In this document: in pieces, positions 52,889-61,068 of the stretch
How the letters are laid out: every line of letters begins with the position of its first letter
How positions within the stretch are numbered: position 1 is the stretch's first letter
NCBI GenBank assembly: GCA_016192035.1
Contig: JACPUW010000032.1
Coordinates: forward strand, 65,450-128,966
DNA length: 63,517 bases
Origin: Bacteroidota bacterium
GTDB lineage: Bacteria; Bacteroidota; Bacteroidia; CAILMK01; JACPUW01
Reading direction: 5' to 3'
Notes under the pieces: generated by a model
Database searches by the model: none
The model's input: the letters and a program-made list of their open reading frames with translations, nothing else
What the model was told of the DNA's origin: nothing
Position numbers and translations under genes: made by a program

Positions 52889-54346
52889 TCACTTGGCCCA
52901 GGGCTTTTTTCTATAGGCCAAGTAGGTAATGAAAATGCTCATGAAGGGGCTTATCAAATTGAAAAAGCAATAAGGCAGATACATGAGTGGATTCACACCC
53001 AACACGCTGTGGTGATAGGCCCCGCAAGAATTCCAGGGCACCAGCACAGAGGTAACGGTGCCCGCATCTTCCAGGGAGCGGCTTAGGAGCTGCGGGGGAA
53101 GCCCCTTGCGCGCATACACATCAGAGAACATCCTACCCGGCACCACTATGGACACGTACTGCTCGGATGCGGTGAGGTTAAAGAAAATGCAACTGCCCAC
53201 CGTGGCCGTGACCAGTGAGGTGGTTCCCTGTACTTTCTTTATCAGGGCTTCTACCAATACCTGTAGAAAATGGGCCGATTCCATCACCCCGCCAAATACC
53301 ATGGCCGTGATTACCAGTAAGATCACGAACATCATGCCCATCATGCCCTTTGCCTTTAGGAGTCCGGTCACCACCTCGTTGTCACTGCTTATGCCCACCT
53401 CACCATACATGGATAGGGTTATGGCGCTGAAATACCGTTCCCAAGTAGCATATCCTTCGCCCAGCGGGCTTATGGATTCCAACAACTGCGCCTGGCCCAG
53501 CCATCCCTGAAAAACCACCGCAAAGGCAGCCCCCAGCAACACCCCTACCAATAGGGCGGGCAATGCAGGTACTTTTCTGACTATAAGGAAAATAACCACG
53601 GCAGGTACCACAAACAACATGGGTGAGATGTTGAAATGCTGGCTTATGGCCTGTTGCACGGCATCTATCCCTGCCTGGTCGGCCTGGCCTGTGCGGGTAA
53701 ATCCCAGTATGGCAAACAATACCAAGGCAATGACCATACTCGGGATGGTAGTGGCGGTCATGGCCCTGATATGGGTAAATAGGTCGGTGCCGGCCATTGC
53801 GGGTGCCAGGTTGGTGGTATCGCTCAGCGGCGACATCTTATCGCCAAAATAGGCGCCTGAAATAATGGCCCCAGCCACCAAGCCTGGATGTACTTGCAGC
53901 GCCTGGCCTACCCCCATAAGGGCTACCCCCACGGTGGCCGCCGTGCTCCACGAACTGCCCGTGGCCGTGCTCACCACCATACATACCAAGCAGGTGGCCA
54001 ACAAGAAAACCTTGGGTGTCAAAATATTGAGTCCATAATAAATCATGGCGGGCACTATTCCGCTTATGAGCCAGGTGCCCGCCAGTGCCCCTATAAGCAG
54101 CAATATGAGGATGGAAGGCATGGCGTGGTTGATGCTCTTGAGTATGCCTTCCATGATGTCGTTCCACTGCAGGCCCTGCCGGTAGGCCAGCAAGCCGGCT
54201 ACCGAAGCGGCCAAGAGCAAGGCTATTTGATTGGGGCCATATGAAGCATCCGCCCCAAAATACAACACATTGAGCACCAATAGCCCTATAAGGGTAAGTA
54301 TGGGTACGGCGGCATACATGACCGTGGGGGGCTTGCTCAGGCTCAT
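52889..54346 (-). CDS. nhaC: NhaC-family Na+/H+ antiporter
   Basis: 485 residues from the ATG at 54346. About twelve membrane helices are visible, with the NhaC signatures LIGALAGTWLISGIVPAMIY, VSTATGSSWSTAATVGVALM, GAIISGAYFGDKMSPLSDTT followed by NLAPAMAGTD, and the late ASEQYVSIVVPGRMF block. It should expel sodium in exchange for protons at the inner membrane. The longer frame to 54391 is rejected because a -7 element lies at 54351-54358. That element leaves almost no leader, so ATG 54319 (MYAAVPIL) or leaderless translation from 54346 are both possible. Confidence 0.93.
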   Translation of the reverse strand: MSLSKPPTVMYAAVPILTLIGLLVLNVLYFGADASYGPNQIALLLAASVAGLLAYRQGLQWNDIMEGILKSINHAMPSILILLLIGALAGTWLISGIVPAMIYYGLNILTPKVFLLATCLVCMVVSTATGSSWSTAATVGVALMGVGQALQVHPGLVAGAIISGAYFGDKMSPLSDTTNLAPAMAGTDLFTHIRAMTATTIPSMVIALVLFAILGFTRTGQADQAGIDAVQQAISQHFNISPMLFVVPAVVIFLIVRKVPALPALLVGVLLGAAFAVVFQGWLGQAQLLESISPLGEGYATWERYFSAITLSMYGEVGISSDNEVVTGLLKAKGMMGMMFVILLVITAMVFGGVMESAHFLQVLVEALIKKVQGTTSLVTATVGSCIFFNLTASEQYVSIVVPGRMFSDVYARKGLPPQLLSRSLEDAGTVTSVLVPWNSCGAYHHSVLGVNPLMYLPYCFFNLISPFMSIFITYLAYRKKPWAK

Positions 54347-54350
54347 TGGC

Positions 54351-54358
54351 CAAATATA
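54351..54358 (-). promoter_or_regulatory. Bacteroidota -7 element for nhaC
   Basis: On the minus strand this reads TATATTTG, an exact TAnnTTTG match, only 4 nt before the ATG at 54346. The expected transcript would start at or within a few bases of that codon. Confidence 0.5.
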
Positions 54359-54429
54359 GGCCCCTGGCCAAAATGCACCCTGAAGAAACAAATTGTTAAC
54401 TTATCATCAAGCCCAAAATTTGGATGTGC

Positions 54430-54437
54430 TAGCTTTG
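54430..54437 (+). promoter_or_regulatory. Bacteroidota -7 element for the lytic transglycosylase
   Basis: TAGCTTTG, an exact TAnnTTTG match, ends 25 nt before the ATG at 54463. It faces away from the nhaC element, so the two promoters are divergent. Confidence 0.6.
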
Positions 54438-54462
54438 TTATGCTTGCAAAGCCCCAAGTCCC

Positions 54463-55377
54463 ATGTCAAAAACCATCCCTGCCTTGCTCATCCTACTGGT
54501 GGCGGCCTTGTCCACCAGCTTGGTTCCCCGCAGCCTTACCGCACCGCAGCCCTCTGTCGCCGGCCCCAAGCCTCTACAGGAGGTGTCAAGCCCCCCGGTG
54601 CCACTTAAAATGACCTTCGCCGGAGAAGAAGTGCCCCTCCACGACCCAGATATAGCCGAACGTTTGGAAAAAGAAATCTTGAGCAATACTTTTTATCACT
54701 CCAAGACATTGCAAATCATCAAATTGGCCAACAGGTGGCGGGCACCCATGGAAAAAATCATGAAAGAGCACAACCTGCCCTCCGATTTCTTTTACCTGGC
54801 CGTGGCCGAAAGCGCGCTTGACGAAAATGCCATTTCTTCATCCAATGCGGTGGGCATGTGGCAGTTTATGGCCAGTGCCGGACAAGAATACAAATTGGAA
54901 ATTAACACCTACGTGGACCAGAGGCGCGACCCCTATCTGTCAACCATGGCCGCCGCCAAGTATATCAATGACCTAAAAGCCACTTTTGGCACCTGGACCA
55001 ATGCCGCAGCGGCCTACAACAGGGGCAAATCAGGCCTCCAAAATGCCATTGAAAACCAAAAGGTAGATTCCTACTATGACCTATTCCTAAATCCTGAAAC
55101 CTATAGGTACGTTTTTAGGATCCTGGCCTATAAGGCCATCATGGAATCGCCTGACAAATATGGCTTTGCCCTTGGAAAAACCGATCTTTACCCCGCCCTG
55201 GAGTATGAAGAAATACAGGTGGACACCACCATCAATGACCTGCCCCAGTTTGCCAAAGACCACCGCACCACATACAAGATGCTCAAAAAACTCAACCCCT
55301 GGATGGATGTGAATGCCAAGTACATGCTGCTGGTGCCCAGCGGCAAATCATATACCCTCCGCATTCCCAAGAATTAA
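54463..55377 (+). CDS. Lytic transglycosylase with SLT domain
   Basis: A 304-residue protein with an N-terminal hydrophobic signal/anchor (ALLILLVAALSTSLVP). The goose-lysozyme-like SLT domain (~85-240) has catalytic E116 in FYLAVAESALDENAISSSNA followed by VGMWQFM, then YVDQRRDPYLSTMAAAKYIN, AAAAYNRGKSGL and YVFRILAYKAI, as in MltD-type enzymes. The C-terminal ~60 residues (YKMLKKLNPWMDVN, MLLVPSGKSYTLRIP) match a single LysM-like peptidoglycan-binding region. It cuts the glycan backbone in the periplasm with formation of 1,6-anhydro-muramic acid. The TPR gene starts 28 nt later. Confidence 0.93.
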   Translation: MSKTIPALLILLVAALSTSLVPRSLTAPQPSVAGPKPLQEVSSPPVPLKMTFAGEEVPLHDPDIAERLEKEILSNTFYHSKTLQIIKLANRWRAPMEKIMKEHNLPSDFFYLAVAESALDENAISSSNAVGMWQFMASAGQEYKLEINTYVDQRRDPYLSTMAAAKYINDLKATFGTWTNAAAAYNRGKSGLQNAIENQKVDSYYDLFLNPETYRYVFRILAYKAIMESPDKYGFALGKTDLYPALEYEEIQVDTTINDLPQFAKDHRTTYKMLKKLNPWMDVNAKYMLLVPSGKSYTLRIPKN

Positions 55378-55405
55378 CCGGGACATCAACTCCCACTTCC
55401 ATACC

Positions 55406-56332
55406 ATGTCCATCCACCGCCCCGATAAACCACAATCCACTTGGCACCTTGTGGCCATGGCCCTGGCCCTTGGCGGGGTAGTCTATCTATTGTTGGCCAA
55501 ATGGATACCCGGAAATGTCCCTTCACAGACTGGGCCCGGGCAGCTCCTCAACCCCACCGCTATGGCCCAGAGCAGCCAGGATACACCTGCCAACCTCCCA
55601 ACCAAACCTTTAAAATATTCCCTCCCTGCCTATCGCAACCTGGTAAGCAAGGAGCGCTACGCCATACGGAGGATCGATTCGGCCATGGGCCAGGCAGGTA
55701 GGCTCCCCGCCAACGACCCCATGCGCCGGGCCCTGCTGGAAAGCACTCTCTTGGCAATAGACAGTGCCCTCACAGGCACGGACAATCCCTATTTTTTGGT
55801 AAACAAGGGCGATGTGTTGCTCATGCTGGGCAAGCCCATTGCCGCCGAAGGATATTACCGGCAGGCAATGGCCCAACTCCCCGGTGTGGCACCGCTGCGG
55901 CGCAACCATGCAAAAGCCTGTGCCGATGGGGCCTATGAGGCCCTGGCCCTGGGTGATTCTGATCAGGCCATTAGGCTGCTCCACCGCTATGCGCTGGCTG
56001 ACGACTCCAATAGACAGGCCATTAACCTGCTCGTGGACTGGTCATTGCGCCGTGGGGTGGGCCTGCTGCGCGCCCATAAGGATGACCTGGGCAAGCGCAC
56101 CTTGCGGCGGGCCTATGCCTGGCAACCCAATCACTACATGGTGCAGCTCAACCTGGGCATAGCCCACTACCGCATGCAGGGTTTTGACAGTGCCATATTC
56201 TACTTTGCCCGCTGTGCCCAATCCAACGCAAATGACAGGGCGCCTGCCAATTACTTAAACATGATTTATACCCGGATGGGCAAGCCTAAGGAAGCCGCCA
56301 AATACGCCCCACCCGGCCTAGATGGCCAATAA
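55406..56332 (+). CDS. Membrane-anchored TPR protein
   Basis: 308 residues from the ATG at 55406; the longer frame runs back into the transglycosylase gene. One membrane helix (VAMALALGGVVYLLLAKWI) is followed by a Pro/Gln-rich spacer and then TPR-like helices (NPYFLVNKGDVLLMLGKPIA, QPNHYMVQLNLGIAHYRMQG, APANYLNMIYTRMGKPKEAA). No enzymatic motif is present. Placement just after a lytic transglycosylase suggests a scaffold role in peptidoglycan remodelling, which is inference only. Confidence 0.82.
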   Translation: MSIHRPDKPQSTWHLVAMALALGGVVYLLLAKWIPGNVPSQTGPGQLLNPTAMAQSSQDTPANLPTKPLKYSLPAYRNLVSKERYAIRRIDSAMGQAGRLPANDPMRRALLESTLLAIDSALTGTDNPYFLVNKGDVLLMLGKPIAAEGYYRQAMAQLPGVAPLRRNHAKACADGAYEALALGDSDQAIRLLHRYALADDSNRQAINLLVDWSLRRGVGLLRAHKDDLGKRTLRRAYAWQPNHYMVQLNLGIAHYRMQGFDSAIFYFARCAQSNANDRAPANYLNMIYTRMGKPKEAAKYAPPGLDGQ

Positions 56333-56427
56333 GGGCACCAACAAACCCGTATGCAAGTTTTTTTAACCCTTTGTTTGGCAATCTTTTCTTTCTTGCGCCA
56401 TTAATATTGCCTTAAATACACACCCAC

Positions 56428-56664
56428 ATGAAACGAACCCTTTTAGCCCTAAGCATGTCAGCTGCCCTAATCCTGGCCGGAGCCGGTACCGGCATGGCGG
56501 TGGCCCAACTAGACAGCACCCCAACCGAAACAGTATCAAAGACCGACAAGGAAAAGAAAGACAAAAAGCGCGACAAGAAAAAGGAGGCCTGTGGCCCTGA
56601 TGCCAACAAGGAGGCGGGTTGCGCCAAAAAAGGCGAAGGCGGCGGTTGCTGCCACAAGAAGTAG
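56428..56664 (+). CDS. Small secreted Lys-rich, Cys-containing peptide
   Basis: A 78-residue protein with a clear signal peptide (LSMSAALILAGAGTGMAVAQ). The mature ~52 residues start with a Ser/Thr stretch, continue with a Lys/Asp/Glu-rich block (KTDKEKKDKKRDKKKEA), and end in a Cys/Gly cluster with C-x8-C and a terminal CCHKK. Four cysteines and one histidine near the C-terminus could bind metal or form disulfides. The gene is monocistronic with its own strong terminator. I recognise no named family. Similar small charged secreted proteins are often missed in annotation. Confidence 0.75.
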   Translation: MKRTLLALSMSAALILAGAGTGMAVAQLDSTPTETVSKTDKEKKDKKRDKKKEACGPDANKEAGCAKKGEGGGCCHKK

Positions 56665-56686
56665 CCACAAAATGCCCCAATACGTG

Positions 56687-56714
56687 AAACCGCCCCCAGC
56701 AGGGCGGTTTTTTT
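56687..56714 (+). terminator. Intrinsic terminator after the small secreted peptide
   Basis: Stem AAACCGCCC / GGGCGGTTT with a 6-nt loop and a run of seven T. It starts 22 nt after the stop codon and is one of the two best terminators in the window. Confidence 0.88.
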
Positions 56715-57253
56715 ATGCCCAGAGGGTTAGGGGCATTAAAGCACTAATGACTTGATTCTCTATACAATTGAAGCAGTATTAGCATTGTATTACCCTAAAT
56801 ACCAATGCGCAAATAAGCATCAGTTTACTTGGGTAAAATATTTTTCAATCATCTAAATCGGCTTTCTTACTTCTTTCCACTTTTACTATTTAGAATCAAT
56901 ATCCATTCATTCTACTGGCAGTTTTTTCATGAGATTTGGTAAAAAAACGTTCTTACTTTTTGCCAGCGTTTGGTACACGGTATTTGAAAAACACCCTTTA
57001 GGTTTGTCGCATGAATAAGTATCTATGGAAAGCCTGTATGCTGAGGCGCTTGTAAGAAATGAACTTGGGCCCGGTGCCAGGCATCATTCCCTGCACCACA
57101 GCGGCCATCTGCGGGTGGTTGCGCCGCTAGGTGTAGCTTGGTGTAGCTGGCAAAAGCCCTATCCCACCGGGCGCCTACCTGTGGCATGTGCTACGCGGAC
57201 ACCATATCATTGGCAAATTTGCAACAATCTAATCAACAACTAAATAAACCACC
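56715..57253. other. A+T-rich intergenic region ahead of the metalloprotease gene
   Basis: The first ~290 bases are clearly A+T-richer than the preceding genes and have no gene. A -7 element lies at 56999-57006. After it come a 14-codon frame from ATG 57011 and a 72-codon frame 57025-57243, neither resembling a known protein; the latter spans a G+C-richer patch. The region may be a long regulatory leader or a boundary of acquired DNA. No tRNA or insertion sequence was seen. Confidence 0.5.
56999..57006 (+). promoter_or_regulatory. Bacteroidota -7 element in the leader of the metalloprotease unit
   Basis: TAGGTTTG is an exact TAnnTTTG match. TTTGG at 56969-56973 could be its -33 element, though the 25-nt spacer is long. 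The transcript would begin near 57010, about 370 nt before the metalloprotease ATG. Confidence 0.45.
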
Positions 57254-57370
57254 ATGAACAAAAGTCCCCCTTACCATGCTCCGGACTATGAACTACGGGA
57301 ATCTGTTTTTCAAAAAAAAACAAGCTCAGTCTCTGCTGAAACTTCGACTGAGCTGTCTTCACTTCATTAA
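57254..57370 (+). CDS. Possible 38-residue peptide upstream of the metalloprotease
   Basis: An ATG at 57254 opens a 38-codon frame ending in TAA 11 nt before the metalloprotease start. It encodes MNKSPPYHAPDYELRESVFQ followed by a Lys pair and a Ser/Thr-rich end (TSSVSAETSTELSS). A 9-bp inverted repeat lies inside its second half. There is no signal peptide or known motif. It could be a leader peptide affecting translation of the next gene, an unannotated small protein, or chance. Confidence 0.3.
   Translation: MNKSPPYHAPDYELRESVFQKKTSSVSAETSTELSSLH
57323..57354. other. 9-bp inverted repeat in the leader of the metalloprotease gene
   Basis: AGCTCAGTC (57323-57331) and GACTGAGCT (57346-57354) form a perfect 9-bp stem with a 14-nt loop. 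On the minus strand it is followed by nine T (complement of the A run at 57312-57320), the form of an intrinsic terminator for leftward transcription, although no minus-strand gene lies to its right. On the plus strand it ends 27 nt before the ATG. Confidence 0.6.
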
Positions 57371-57381
57371 ATACAAGCGAA

Positions 57382-60300
57382 ATGTTCAAATTTAAGTTAG
57401 CTCTCTCACTTTTTATGTTGACCTTGTCAACTGCCATTGCACAAACCTGGGAGTGTGTTGTACTAGAAGACACCACGCAAGACACTTCATATGGTTTTTC
57501 CGAGATTCTTGCACCTTATCAATGTGGCGATGCCGTCGATTATGGACCTATTCCAAAATATGCCAGTCACACCCCAATCAAGAAAATTAGGGTAGTACTT
57601 CATATTATTCAAGATGAGAATGGGGATGGCAACTTCGATGACATTGACATTAACAACCAGTATCACAACTCACAGAGTGAATATTGGGTTAAACTTTTTA
57701 ACGATCTGAATAACAGATATTCAACCCTTAAACATGAGACTAGGCAACATCCCAATCATCCAACGCCGATTATGAAGGATAGTCGTATTCGTTTTGTGCT
57801 AGAACAAGAGAATATCTACTATCACGAAGACCCAGATTTTGACGACTACGATGCCGGAACACCAGAACCAAACGGGAATTACTTGCCAGACCTAAGGCTG
57901 GGTAAGGTTTTTCCCAAATTTGTGACTGACAACCCCAATATGCCATTCAAGGACAATGCTCTCCATGTTTTTTGCTTTCCGCTCGTATATGGTAACACGA
58001 CGAATTGGGCCTTCCTTAACTCAAATTTATTGGCCCTGAATGGGAACTATGAAAATTTCACCTCTCATGGCCCCAATAGTTGGTATATGCAATCTAGCTC
58101 AATTGCCCATGAAATTGCACATTGCCTAGGATTGGTGCATACTAATAGAACTGATGGAGGTAACTGTTCGACCTCTCACGATGACGGCTGCGATGACACA
58201 CCTCGTATGGGCCCGCGAAATCCCTGCCCTTGTTGGGACGGAATTGCATCTAGTCATGGTCATACTGGCGATAACGACTCATGTTCCACCAATTTGATGA
58301 CGTATAACAATAAACAGCATGCCCTTACCCGGGGCCAAGTTGGAAAGATCCATTATTCTCTTATGCACCATCTATCTGTAAACAAATACTGGATTAACGA
58401 CTACTGTGAACACGATGCCAGTGAAACAATTACCATTTCATCGGGCACAAACATTGTTTGGGAAAACTCTCGATACTTAAAAGGCGATTTGGTAATTGAA
58501 AGCGGAGCCTCGCTTACCATTAAGTGCTATTTGTCCTTGCCAAATGGTGCGGAGATTAAGGTAAAACCGGGAGGTAAATTCATCATTGACGGTGGACGGG
58601 TAGGTAATGTTTGCGGAGAAACATTTGCGGGTATCCGTGTTTATGGCCACACTAACCTTTCCCAAACTCAGGCCAACCAAGGATGGGTCATTCTGAGAAA
58701 TGGTGCCATCATTGAGAACGCTCACGTAGGCCTAAGCTTGATTGGACTTGATGCCAATGGAGAACTTGATTGGGGTGGCAGTGGTGGAATTGTGCATGCT
58801 ATAAATTCTACGTTTAGAAATAACGGAAAGGATGTGGAGTTCATGAGCTACCATCCTAAAAATTCCTACGGACAGGAATTGTTTAACAGTTCTTACTTTC
58901 AGAACTGTACGTTTGTTACTACTGACAACGTAGTATTTGCAAACAGTGCCCTTAAGGAACATGTTACCATGTGGGATGTGAACGGAGTAAAATTTTTGGG
59001 CTGCTCTTTTTATGAACAAAGGGGGGGCTTATTGCCTTCTGCCAGTAGGATAGGAATATACTCCATTGACGCAAATTTTACAGTAGATCAACTATGCGCT
59101 ACTTCTCCTTGCATCAACCCAGACCAAACAGAATTTACTGGTCTTAAAAACGCCATTATGTGCTTTGGGAACGGCTCCAAGGGCCTAATACGTATTGAGA
59201 ACACCCTATTTGAATCTCATCAAGGCGTGTATCTCAATGGCACATTTGTAAGCCAGGTCCGCGCCAATAATTTTAATATAACGCATGGACTATTGGGCGG
59301 CGGGCCTAGCGACGATATTCCTTATGGTTTGTACCTTGATCTTTGTGAAGGGTTCAATACAGAGGGGAATCAGTTCAATGGCTTGGGCAGTGCAGCCACC
59401 GGAAGCGCCGCTGGACTGGTGGTGCGCAACGCTGGGGAAACCATCAATGAATTTTACCGTTCCGAATTCAACGACCTTAGGGTAGGTTCAGAAGCTATTG
59501 GCTTTAACCGGAATCCAATTTCATTTGATGGCCTAATTTTCAGGTGCAACGACTACGAAAATGGATTTGACGATCTGTACGTGGTAGAAAATGACGACCC
59601 TTGGAGCGTTTATGGCCCTTTGTGGTGGGGGATGGCTGAAAGGCAAGGTATAGCAGGAAATTGGTACCCCGACAACGTCTTTGGCAACAATAGTTCACTT
59701 CTTAACTTCAATGCCGAAAACCTATGCCTGAGAATGGACTATCTCTACGACGGAGCCCCAATACAGTCCAACCGATACTATCCTTATGTGGTTACTACCT
59801 CTACTTTTTATAGATTGGGGTATCCACACGATAAACCATGTCCTGATTTAATTGACGGCTACGGTAGTGAAACCGGGTCATTAGTAAACAACATGATGGC
59901 CTTGATTAATGAGCTTTCAGACAAAAACAACGAAGTAAGCGAACTAACCGATGGTGGTGATTCCGAGCATTTTCTAGCTATAATAGAACAAGCCACCTAT
60001 GGCGATAAGGACTTTGTATTTAGTGAACTGTTTGCCGCCTCACCCTATCTGAGCAATCGGGTATTGGCCGAGATGGCGCAGAAAGAAGCCCCCTTTAGTC
60101 AAGTACAGGTACGTGACCTTTTGTTGGCCAATCCCCATGCTGCGCGCAATGCGTTTGTAATGGAGCTGCTAAATGGCCGCAGTGATAATTTTCCTCAGGA
60201 ATATATCAACAGCATAGAGGCTGTTAAGGAGTCTTACACCCATCGCGATACCGTGCTGTCCGAACTGGCGGCATTGGAGTATGCCTACGACGGCTATCTG

Positions 60301-61008
60301 AGGGAGTATCTAGCTGGCAAACTGGCCGATTCCACCACTACCACCATGCAACTGCACCCTTTTTTGAAGCATCCCACACAGCCCTCTTATCATTATCGTC
60401 TGGCCGACAGATACTTTGCCCAAGGTAAGTTTTCACAGTTTAGCCATGTAAAGGACAGCATCCCCATCCTCTTTGACCTAAACGAGCGACAATTGGCCTA
60501 TCACGACAGCTACAACCAATTGCATATCGCCATGCAGAATTGGTATGCTGCCGACAGCACTGTACACCGGGCTGATACGGGTAGGTACAATTATCTGCTC
60601 ACTTTTAGCGGCAATTACGCGGTTCTGCCGCCAGCCTATTACGCCATGATGGCCATAAATGACAGTTTGGCCCTGGGGCACGAGGTGTATATACCTGAAA
60701 CCGGCAGTTTGCCCCAAGGGGGAGGAAATATGGTTGAAGAGTTGCTGCAAGCCGAGAATGAGGCATCGGCCATAAACCTCTATCCCAATCCGGCCAACAA
60801 TACGGTTGCACTCGAATGGAAGGCGGGGTTTGTCCAAAGTCAAGTGAGCGTGTTTGATGCCGCAGGACGCCAGGTGTATCAGCGCCAGTGGAGCCACGAG
60901 CTTTCCCTGCATATGGACACTTCAAACTGGCCTAGCGGGAGCTACTTGATACGGATACAGACCGATACGGGACAAGTGTATAAACGAAATCTTATGATTA
61001 ACAAGTAA
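57382..61008 (+). CDS. Secreted M43-like metalloprotease with beta-helix region and T9SS type A sorting domain
   Basis: A 1208-residue protein. The signal peptide (LALSLFMLTLSTAIAQ) precedes a zinc-protease domain with HEIAHCLGLVH (H243, E244, H247, H253), the CDDTPRMGPRNPCPCW segment and the Met-turn region CSTNLMTYN, as in pappalysin/cytophagalysin-type M43 enzymes. Residues ~355-800 look like a right-handed beta helix (LVIESGASLTI, GAEIKVKPGGKFIIDGGRVG, STFRNNGKD, NCTFVTTDNVVF). A helical stretch follows, then the sorting tail from ~1130 (INLYPNPANNTVALEW, VFDAAGRQVYQ, WPSGSYLIRIQTDTG). Hand-counted G+C rises from ~42% in the protease to ~50-55% after nt ~60000. The likely role is extracellular or surface proteolysis. 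Confidence 0.9.
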   Translation: MFKFKLALSLFMLTLSTAIAQTWECVVLEDTTQDTSYGFSEILAPYQCGDAVDYGPIPKYASHTPIKKIRVVLHIIQDENGDGNFDDIDINNQYHNSQSEYWVKLFNDLNNRYSTLKHETRQHPNHPTPIMKDSRIRFVLEQENIYYHEDPDFDDYDAGTPEPNGNYLPDLRLGKVFPKFVTDNPNMPFKDNALHVFCFPLVYGNTTNWAFLNSNLLALNGNYENFTSHGPNSWYMQSSSIAHEIAHCLGLVHTNRTDGGNCSTSHDDGCDDTPRMGPRNPCPCWDGIASSHGHTGDNDSCSTNLMTYNNKQHALTRGQVGKIHYSLMHHLSVNKYWINDYCEHDASETITISSGTNIVWENSRYLKGDLVIESGASLTIKCYLSLPNGAEIKVKPGGKFIIDGGRVGNVCGETFAGIRVYGHTNLSQTQANQGWVILRNGAIIENAHVGLSLIGLDANGELDWGGSGGIVHAINSTFRNNGKDVEFMSYHPKNSYGQELFNSSYFQNCTFVTTDNVVFANSALKEHVTMWDVNGVKFLGCSFYEQRGGLLPSASRIGIYSIDANFTVDQLCATSPCINPDQTEFTGLKNAIMCFGNGSKGLIRIENTLFESHQGVYLNGTFVSQVRANNFNITHGLLGGGPSDDIPYGLYLDLCEGFNTEGNQFNGLGSAATGSAAGLVVRNAGETINEFYRSEFNDLRVGSEAIGFNRNPISFDGLIFRCNDYENGFDDLYVVENDDPWSVYGPLWWGMAERQGIAGNWYPDNVFGNNSSLLNFNAENLCLRMDYLYDGAPIQSNRYYPYVVTTSTFYRLGYPHDKPCPDLIDGYGSETGSLVNNMMALINELSDKNNEVSELTDGGDSEHFLAIIEQATYGDKDFVFSELFAASPYLSNRVLAEMAQKEAPFSQVQVRDLLLANPHAARNAFVMELLNGRSDNFPQEYINSIEAVKESYTHRDTVLSELAALEYAYDGYLREYLAGKLADSTTTTMQLHPFLKHPTQPSYHYRLADRYFAQGKFSQFSHVKDSIPILFDLNERQLAYHDSYNQLHIAMQNWYAADSTVHRADTGRYNYLLTFSGNYAVLPPAYYAMMAINDSLALGHEVYIPETGSLPQGGGNMVEELLQAENEASAINLYPNPANNTVALEWKAGFVQSQVSVFDAAGRQVYQRQWSHELSLHMDTSNWPSGSYLIRIQTDTGQVYKRNLMINK

Positions 61009-61015
61009 ATTAACC

Positions 61016-61056
61016 AAACCCGCCCGGCACACACCCAAGTAGTGTCGGGCAGGTTT
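61016..61056 (+). other. Hairpin between two T9SS cargo genes
   Basis: AAACC plus GCCCG-CAC pair with GTG-CGGGC and GGTTT around a 9-nt loop, with small bulges. Only a weak A/T stretch follows, so it may be a partial terminator or processing site between the metalloprotease gene and the next cargo gene (ATG 13 nt later). Confidence 0.45.
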
Positions 61057-61068
61057 AATATTTAAGAA

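Noticed and set aside
57025-57243. 72-codon frame after the -7 element at 56999 as a gene
   Set aside because: The distance to the promoter is suitable, but the translation (His/Trp/Pro-rich, no pattern) looks non-coding. It is kept only as part of the leader description.
56715-57253. Mobile element or integrase at the composition change
   Set aside because: No transposase, integrase, tRNA remnant or flanking direct repeat was found; only the base composition changes.
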